IMG/VR virus record: IMGVR_UViG_3300024324_000798
Span: 1 to 35,703 of that record
Length of the DNA: 35,703 nt
Source of the DNA: a virus
Direction: 5' to 3' (one strand)
Translations under genes and position numbers: made by a program
Notes under the pieces: model-generated
What the model was told of the DNA's origin: nothing
Databases searched by the model: none
What the model saw: the letters and a program-made list of their open reading frames with translations, nothing else
Shown: positions 31,363 through 35,703 of the stretch, piece after piece
Layout: every line of letters begins with the position of its first letter
How positions within the stretch are numbered: the first letter of the stretch is position 1

Positions 31363-32681
31363 GACCAAAGTTTATTTTTCATTAAGAACACATATCTAAC
31401 TGCATCGATGCCATGATTATCATCATCAATTGGTTCAGGTAAGATAGTACCATGTTTGTCAATTTTACGTTTGTATTCTTCAAATTCACGTATCAAATTT
31501 ACAGAGTTTTTTGTAATACAGATAAAATAACTTTTCATCAGCTTAATACCCTGCATGATTGAACCAGGTCCTTTTCTGGCTTCCCATGCATTAAAACCAG
31601 CATTTCTAAGCTCCCTTACTGACTTATTTTCAGTATCACATATGATTATATCATTACCGTTAAAACCAAGCTTTTCTAAGCTACCCTGAATGGTTTTCTC
31701 AAGTGGATTTCCTGTCTTAACATTAGTGAGTCCTGTTTCAAATATCCTTTCATCCAGTATAATTATCTTACCATTCTCTGTGTTTTTGGTATAAACATCA
31801 ATCAATGTTGTTGGATCTGGAGAAAAACCAAAGTCTAATCCTGATGGTAATCTTTTACAACCAAGAGGGATTCCATCAATCTCTTTCCAGTTCGTAAATA
31901 TCAATCTACTTGAAATGGTACCCCATTCACCAAGACCATACACCGTGAAGTCATCCGGGCTGTCCCTCTCCATATCCTTAAACTCCTGAAGTGTATGATG
32001 GTCCACTCTGCCTATATCTTCATGAACCGGATGACCAACAATCCAGTAATTATCTTTGTATGTGGTTTTGATAAGAATTGCATTTCCGGTTTCGTTTATC
32101 TTAACATAACTATCTTCATGAAGTTCTGAATACTTAATTCCTTCAATAGATTTTGGTTGATCAATCCAGGTTTCTTTATCGATTACCTTTTTTTTCATCC
32201 AATGATTTTTTGATATCGGGTTCCAGTCAGCAATGATTTGTTGACCCTCCCTACCTCTCAATCTTCTTCTTATCTCTTTGTAGTCTGTATGGTTAAAACT
32301 GGATATCTCATTCAAATAAACCCTCTGGAAGTCTGAAATACCCTTAACCTTCTCACTGTAATCCATTCCTTTAAAACGGATATTGCAGTCATTGCCAAGT
32401 TTAATGTTCTTAGATAATGCTTTGAATATAGGTGGCTCAATCGGTTTGATGATGGTCTTGAAATCCCGGTAAACCGAATCATCAATCTCGGTTGAATGCT
32501 TCCTAAGTACAAGTGTGCTGTTGTGAGATTCGTAAGTGTCAAAGATTATGTTTTGAACGATGGAATAAGTTTTCGATGCTGAAGATCCACCCATGACATA
32601 AATGAATCTGATATCCGGATTATCCATGGCTTGTTTAATATGCCAATACACCGGATTGAATAACCTGGCATCAACTTCCAT
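31359..32681 (-). CDS. terL: Terminase large subunit
   Basis: Packaging motor ATPase and nuclease, 440 aa. The ATPase has Walker A GGSSASKT (about 31-38) and an acidic LNEISSFN element (Walker B/Glu), followed by RRRLRGREGQQIIADWNPISKNHW, the coupling motif typical of PBSX-type terminases. The RNase H-like nuclease carries LDFGFSPDPTTLIDVY (first Asp), IIICDTENKSVRELR (second) and HGIDAVRYVFL near the end (third). The length is normal. It starts in a TAATG overlap with the small subunit gene and ends in an ATGA overlap with the portal gene. Confidence 0.93.
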   Translation of the reverse strand: MEVDARLFNPVYWHIKQAMDNPDIRFIYVMGGSSASKTYSIVQNIIFDTYESHNSTLVLRKHSTEIDDSVYRDFKTIIKPIEPPIFKALSKNIKLGNDCNIRFKGMDYSEKVKGISDFQRVYLNEISSFNHTDYKEIRRRLRGREGQQIIADWNPISKNHWMKKKVIDKETWIDQPKSIEGIKYSELHEDSYVKINETGNAILIKTTYKDNYWIVGHPVHEDIGRVDHHTLQEFKDMERDSPDDFTVYGLGEWGTISSRLIFTNWKEIDGIPLGCKRLPSGLDFGFSPDPTTLIDVYTKNTENGKIIILDERIFETGLTNVKTGNPLEKTIQGSLEKLGFNGNDIIICDTENKSVRELRNAGFNAWEARKGPGSIMQGIKLMKSYFICITKNSVNLIREFEEYKRKIDKHGTILPEPIDDDNHGIDAVRYVFLMKNKLWS

Positions 32682-33202
32682 TAATCAACTGGTTTATAAA
32701 CTATCTGACCTTTCGAGACATTTACATTTGCATTTAAGTTGATATTGGTTTCAATACCGAGTAATTTGTCTTTTCTCTCACCTATCTTGAGAAGAAGATC
32801 AATATACTTTGTGTCGGCCAATTTCGTTTGAATTTCAATCTCAGTTATTTTTGTTTCATCAATTTTATCATCAGTCGTGTTTTTATACTTCTTCCTGGTT
32901 AAATCTTCTTTGGATTTTTCCCATTGCTCCATGACTTCAAATTCAAGATGTCTCAACTTCTCCATTTCAGTTGCAACGTAATGATCCATCATTTTATCGG
33001 TCCTATTAACAAGCATTTTTCTAAGAATTATAATATCTTTTGCTACTTGTTGGAAACTAAGAGTGTATGGATTTGCCAAGGATTCGTTGTGTTCATTGAG
33101 TTTATTTGTTACTTTTTGAATGGAATATCCGAATGTGTACCACCTAGCAACTAATTCATTATCTCTTTGGCGATCGAACTTACTTCTCTTCTTAGCTGGC
33201 AT
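32681..33202 (-). CDS. Terminase small subunit, putative
   Basis: 173 aa, coupled by TAATG to the large terminase gene. The N terminus is basic with a helix-turn-helix-like stretch (RDNELVARWYTFGYSIQKVTNKLNEHN .. LSFQQVAKDIIIL). A long charged coiled coil follows, and the C terminus is beta-like (NINLNANVNVSKGQIVYKP), as in other small terminases that recognise the packaging site and form rings. Identified by position and architecture. Confidence 0.75.
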   Translation of the reverse strand: MPAKKRSKFDRQRDNELVARWYTFGYSIQKVTNKLNEHNESLANPYTLSFQQVAKDIIILRKMLVNRTDKMMDHYVATEMEKLRHLEFEVMEQWEKSKEDLTRKKYKNTTDDKIDETKITEIEIQTKLADTKYIDLLLKIGERKDKLLGIETNINLNANVNVSKGQIVYKPVD

Positions 33203-33225
33203 TTTCTAACACTTTATATTTCAAT

Positions 33226-33233
33226 CAAAATTA
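33226..33233 (-). promoter_or_regulatory. -7 element of a possible late promoter before the terminase genes
   Basis: Minus strand TAATTTTG fits the TAnnTTTG consensus exactly, but no TTG is found at the expected 19-21 nt upstream. It lies between the terminator at 33253 and the small terminase start (leader about 18 nt), where a promoter is needed. Confidence 0.4.
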
Positions 33234-33252
33234 AGTCAATTTGATGGAAAAG

Positions 33253-33278
33253 AAAAACCGGACAATTTATCATCCGGT
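33253..33278 (-). terminator. Terminator separating the accessory block from the late region
   Basis: Minus strand ACCGGA (33278-33273) pairs with TCCGGT (33262-33257), with a 10-nt loop and a following TTTTCTTTT tract. It lies 29 nt after the stop of the 45-aa gene and 51 nt before the small terminase start. Confidence 0.7.
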
Positions 33279-33306
33279 CAATACCTTCTTTCGCTTGGTT
33301 GCGTTC

Positions 33307-33444
33307 CTATGCTGATAATCTCATATCAGGTTGGAATAAATTTACTGTTTTGCCTGTTAAGCGTTTTGAGTTCTCCATTGTTTCTAACTTTTCCAGAGTT
33401 ATATTTGGATGATCGGCTACTTTCTTTTGTGCTGAATTATACAT
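33307..33444 (-). CDS. Small protein, 45 aa, with a strong Shine-Dalgarno site
   Basis: A short ORF with AAGGAGG 7 nt before its ATG, one of only two near-perfect Shine-Dalgarno sites I see in the window. The product is hydrophilic (MYNSAQKKVADHPNITLEK .. GKTVNLFQPDMRLSA) with no membrane part and no known family. It lies between the 89-aa gene and a terminator. The good ribosome site argues that it is a real and well-translated gene. Confidence 0.65.
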   Translation of the reverse strand: MYNSAQKKVADHPNITLEKLETMENSKRLTGKTVNLFQPDMRLSA

Positions 33445-33483
33445 TATTGTTCCTCCTTACTATATTCTATACGTTAATATTGA

Positions 33484-33753
33484 TTAAACCAATCCTAAAC
33501 TTTCCATCATTTTAATAGCTGCATAGTGGTTGAATGCTCTTCTGTCGCAAGTAATCTGAATGAAATTATCTGCACCTATGAAAATTGCCAAATAATATTC
33601 TCGTGGAATCATTAGTACAAAATCCACATCTTTATCATAAAGCCTATAAACTCCACAATGGTGGTGTATTTTGCAATTATTAAATTTTATAGACAACTGC
33701 ACGTGCTTTGGGAATCCAGACTTGGCAATTTTTATTAATTGTGCTTCGTTCAT
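33484..33753 (-). CDS. Hypothetical protein, 89 aa
   Basis: Unknown. Mixed alpha/beta with several His and Cys (NNCKIHHHCGVYRLYDKD) and a beta strand DFVLMIPREYYLAIFIGA. The first five codons and the 15-20 nt before them are repeated upstream of the amino-methyltransferase gene (uORF MNEAQ..), and one 50-bp repeat ends 19 nt before the ATG. Part of the accessory block. Confidence 0.65.
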   Translation of the reverse strand: MNEAQLIKIAKSGFPKHVQLSIKFNNCKIHHHCGVYRLYDKDVDFVLMIPREYYLAIFIGADNFIQITCDRRAFNHYAAIKMMESLGLV

Positions 33754-33822
33754 GATTATTTAATATTAACTTACTGTTTTACAATCGTTTCGTATTAAGT
33801 CTTGCTGTGTTTATTTCTTAGT
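33740..33822. repeat. Repeat segment B: 28-29-nt start-region repeat and 50-bp direct repeat
   Basis: 33773-33822 is a 50-bp segment that recurs at 35111-35160 with 46 of 50 positions identical; both copies follow a stop codon within 10 nt. 33740-33768 recurs at 34755-34782 with one extra base. The copies flank the methyltransferase gene and suggest duplication or cassette-type exchange. Confidence 0.75.
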
Positions 33823-33831
33823 TACCTGCAA

Positions 33832-34737
33832 TTAATTTTTAATATTTCCCCCTTCCCTCTTTGGCTTTTTCAAAGCCATTTTTTTAAATACCAATACATT
33901 TTGATGTACTTTGACTATTTTCCTATTCCTTTCAAATATTACAGGAACTCTAATTGCCGCACTGCCTATATTATTTTTTAATATCATTTCATTGTAAAAT
34001 ACTAAGCCATATTCCATAAAACAACGCTTTGTATACCCGACAAAATCTAAATAATAACCATTTTTATCACGGACTTCGCCAACAACAAAAATAGCGAATG
34101 AGTTATCTTTTAATTTATCACAAGATTTTTCAATTATACTTTTATATTTTATTTTAAATTGGTCATAATTCATATTGCTTAAATCATCAGGTAACTTAGA
34201 GTAAATTTCAAGGTTAAAATAAGGGGGGCAACTAAATATCATGTCATATTTAGGTTGTAGTTCACTTATCAAATCTTCACTATCGCCAACTAACCATTGT
34301 GGTTGATTATTCACATCTAAAATATCCAGTCCTTGCTGCCTATTACTTTCAACCTGCTCATTTCTTAACTCAACTCCTGTGTATTTATGCCCTAGATAAT
34401 TTGCAATAATTCCCCTTACACTTCCACCTGCAAAAGGGTCTAGTATTTCTGAATTGGATGGGCAAAACCATTTATACATCAATTCGGTAAGTGTTGCATC
34501 AAATACACTAACATGTTTGTGTGATTCCCTGCCGCCTTGAAATTTAGCACAATTTTTAGAAAAAGGTTTATGTATAACTCTATTTTCCTCGCTTTTAATA
34601 CCTAACGAAAGCCACTTGTTTTTTCTAGCAATCCAATGCTTAGTTGTGGTATCTAAAATAGATACAGGTACTTCTCCGTATCTTTCCCTTAGTGTGCCTA
34701 CGTGCGTAATATCTTCACCAAATAAATTTTTATCCAT
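33832..34737 (-). CDS. Amino-group DNA methyltransferase (N6-adenine or N4-cytosine)
   Basis: 301 aa, predicted SAM-dependent DNA methylase protecting phage DNA. Motif I is ILDPFAGGSVRG (about 98-109), followed by YTGVELRNEQVE (motif II) and GDSEDL (motif III). The catalytic motif IV is SCPPYF (169-174), in the order I before IV. The usual Asp, Asn or Ser before PPY is Cys here, so substrate type cannot be read from it. The C terminus has IIEKSCDKLKDNSFAIFVVGEVRDKNGYYLDF, typical of orphan phage methylases. A 12-codon uORF overlaps its start codon. No partner restriction enzyme is seen. Confidence 0.85.
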   Translation of the reverse strand: MDKNLFGEDITHVGTLRERYGEVPVSILDTTTKHWIARKNKWLSLGIKSEENRVIHKPFSKNCAKFQGGRESHKHVSVFDATLTELMYKWFCPSNSEILDPFAGGSVRGIIANYLGHKYTGVELRNEQVESNRQQGLDILDVNNQPQWLVGDSEDLISELQPKYDMIFSCPPYFNLEIYSKLPDDLSNMNYDQFKIKYKSIIEKSCDKLKDNSFAIFVVGEVRDKNGYYLDFVGYTKRCFMEYGLVFYNEMILKNNIGSAAIRVPVIFERNRKIVKVHQNVLVFKKMALKKPKREGGNIKN

Positions 34738-34768
34738 CGCTTCGCTTTTTCTTTTGTGCTTCGTTCAT
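34730..34768 (-). CDS. 12-codon upstream ORF overlapping the methyltransferase start
   Basis: Encodes MNEAQKKKRSDG and stops in the sequence ATGGATAA that contains the methyltransferase start. Its first codons and upstream bases copy the start of the 89-aa gene. It may couple or limit translation of the methyltransferase, or be a leftover of recombination. Confidence 0.35.
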   Translation of the reverse strand: MNEAQKKKRSDG

Positions 34769-34782
34769 GATATTTAATATTA
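34755..34782. repeat. Second copy of the 28-29-nt start-region repeat
   Basis: Plus-strand TGTGCTTCGTTCATGA and the following AT-rich bases match 33740-33768 apart from one missing T. It includes the ATG and first codons of the 12-codon uORF. Confidence 0.7.
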
Positions 34783-34835
34783 CAGACTGCCTTTTAAGTA
34801 AAGGTCAACGTTATTAGCTATATTTTCACTGTTTT

Positions 34836-35051
34836 TCAATTCTCTCTTTTCAAATTATAATATCCAAGTAAGTGATCATTCTCCCCTAAATCATTTTGAA
34901 TCCCCGCCCTTATATTTCCAAGTATCATATAATCATCTTCTGATAATCTATTTATACCTCTCAAATCATTTCTATCTGTATCACAAATAGCAATACACAT
35001 CTTTAAAAATGATTTCACTGTTTTCGGTTTCATGTTTTTATTTGTTCCCAT
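34836..35051 (-). CDS. Hypothetical protein, 71 aa
   Basis: No family recognised. It starts with a basic segment (TNKNMKPKTVKSFLKMCIAICD) followed by an acidic helical part (NRLSEDDYMILGNIRAGIQNDLGENDHLLGYY). Within the accessory block between the DUF5662-like and methyltransferase genes. The last bases overlap a partial copy of the block repeat (plus-strand CACTGTTTTT near 34827). The 98-nt gap after it holds only the uORF region. Confidence 0.6.
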   Translation of the reverse strand: MGTNKNMKPKTVKSFLKMCIAICDTDRNDLRGINRLSEDDYMILGNIRAGIQNDLGENDHLLGYYNLKREN

Positions 35052-35110
35052 ATTAAAGTCTATCAGATATGTATTCTATTGCTTTTTTATTTCGCTTTTA
35101 TTCATTTTTC

Positions 35111-35160
35111 ACTGTTTTACAATCGTTTTGTATTAAGTCTTATTGTGCTTATTTCTTAGT
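35111..35160. repeat. Repeat segment A: 50-bp direct repeat
   Basis: Matches 33773-33822 at 46 of 50 positions and lies directly after the DUF5662-like stop codon. The same relation to the methyltransferase stop at the other copy makes it a shared 3'-flank element of accessory genes. Confidence 0.75.
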
Positions 35161-35161
35161 A

Positions 35162-35614
35162 CTACCAACCCATTCTATCAACGGTATTGCGGAATATGTC
35201 GCAAAGCTGTTCGGATATATTAAATCGCTCCTTATTAATCCCAATGGATTTGCGTATATCACCATCAGCGTGTCTTTCGGTTGCTGCTTTCCAGTCAAAT
35301 AGCATTTCTACCAAATCAAACAAGTCAAATCCATTCACACCCTTTTCATAATGCTCTGGGTGGTGGCTGTTGTTTGCATAATGGTGGTCAAGTGCCACTT
35401 TCAATCCCTTCAAAAATTCTTTGTACTCATCACTTCCATAAGTGCAATCTTTTAGTTTTGGGGTGTATTCATCAAATAATTCCTTTTCAGGGCTTTCAAG
35501 TTTTGAACTATCGTGCTTTCCTGCCCTAATTAATAACTCGCTTACTGCTGTAAGTAAAAGTTCATTCACTCTTTTAATGTGCTGTAGAGTATCAGCTTTG
35601 CTATCGTACTGCAT
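35162..35614 (-). CDS. DUF5662-like protein (possible HD-type fold)
   Basis: 150 aa, all-helical. The features AGKHDSSKLESPEKELFDEY, ALDHHYANNSHHPEHYEKGVNGFDLFDLVEMLFDWKAA and RHADGDIRKSI match the conserved pattern of DUF5662 proteins common in phages; the clustered His and Asp suggest a metal-bound HD-like site, perhaps a nucleotide hydrolase. The function is not established. It is the first gene of the accessory block, 46 nt inside the attC-like inverted repeat at the window end. Confidence 0.75.
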   Translation of the reverse strand: MQYDSKADTLQHIKRVNELLLTAVSELLIRAGKHDSSKLESPEKELFDEYTPKLKDCTYGSDEYKEFLKGLKVALDHHYANNSHHPEHYEKGVNGFDLFDLVEMLFDWKAATERHADGDIRKSIGINKERFNISEQLCDIFRNTVDRMGW

Positions 35615-35653
35615 ATATTTAAATTTTAATTGTTAATAATCCGCGCCAGTTGG

Positions 35654-35703
35654 TAACACGCAATATATGGCATAGAAAAAACGCCACATATTGCCATCCG
35701 TTA
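35654..35703. repeat. attC-like imperfect inverted repeat at the window edge
   Basis: GCAATATATGGC (35660-35671) and GCCACATATTGC (35683-35694) form a 12-bp stem with one mismatch (G-U in RNA) around an 11-nt loop. TAAC (35654-35657) and GTTA (35700-35703) flank it as an outer pair with unequal spacers. This layout resembles integron attC sites or the palindromic intergenic repeats of Bacteroidota. The window ends inside it. Confidence 0.45.

Noticed and set aside
33444-33475. CGTAT 24 nt before the 45-aa gene as a fifth ECF-type promoter
   Set aside because: The -10 and distance fit, but the place of the -35 reads GGATTGG, which does not match TGTAATR.
1-35703. Integrase, repressor, tRNA genes, CRISPR arrays or insertion sequences
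   Set aside because: I looked for tyrosine or serine integrase motifs, repressor-type HTH genes, cloverleaf sequences, regularly spaced repeats and transposase text, and found none I could support.

Overview
The window reads as most or all of a tailed-phage (siphovirus-type) genome, or a prophage, from a Bacteroidota host. Every convincing gene is on the minus strand, so transcription runs from high to low coordinates. Support for the host comes from three things: the DNA is AT-rich; several intergenic gaps carry TTG-N19/21-TAnnTTTG promoters, the housekeeping pattern of Bacteroidota; and two virion genes start with Sec signal peptides ending in '..SQ', as is common in that phylum. I see no integrase, CI-like repressor, tRNA, rRNA, CRISPR array or insertion sequence. 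A lytic lifestyle is possible, but the window does not settle it.

Layout in transcription order. (1) 35.7-33.3 kb is an accessory block: a DUF5662-like protein, an amino-DNA methyltransferase, short unknown genes, two 50-bp direct repeats, a second repeated 5' segment with a 12-codon uORF, and an attC-like inverted repeat at the window edge. It ends in a terminator at 33253-33278. (2) 33.2-8.7 kb is the late region: small and large terminase, portal, HNH endonuclease, prohead-protease-like protein, HK97-type major capsid protein with an N-terminal membrane segment and an inserted beta domain, a secreted-type 135-aa protein, head-tail connectors, major tail protein, tape measure protein, baseplate and fibre proteins, then a lysis module (holin-like protein, TIGR02594-type peptidase, lysozyme-like protein). 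It ends in a strong terminator at 8678-8705. (3) 8.6-0 kb is the early/middle region: small regulatory-looking genes, a C5-cytosine methyltransferase, a Rad52-like annealing protein with a PD-(D/E)XK exonuclease, a DEDDh exonuclease, a replication initiator-like protein, DnaB helicase, RuvC-like resolvase, an ECF-type sigma factor and a 92-aa unknown. There is no polymerase or primase, so replication would rely on the host's.

The most interesting signal is regulatory. Four early/middle intergenic gaps (upstream of the genes starting at 8625, 7882, 6108 and 1695) each carry TGTAATR-N15-CGTCA (CGTAT in the fourth), placed 24-26 nt before the start codon. That is the format of extracytoplasmic-function (ECF) sigma promoters (TGAAAC/TGTAAC-N16-CGTC in known systems), and the phage encodes an ECF-type sigma factor at 278-736, inside the transcription unit led by the fourth site. 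I infer a phage-borne sigma regulon, probably self-amplifying, working beside host-type promoters at 3920, 13950 and 29959. No experiment supports this here.

Other notable structure: signal peptides or membrane anchors on three virion proteins, an HNH endonuclease fused in frame to a membrane-type leader, a stand-alone paralogue of the adhesin N-terminal domain, a base-composition shift inside a fibre gene, a strong terminator just in front of a start codon after the major tail genes, a hairpin leader and a possible iteron origin around the initiator gene.
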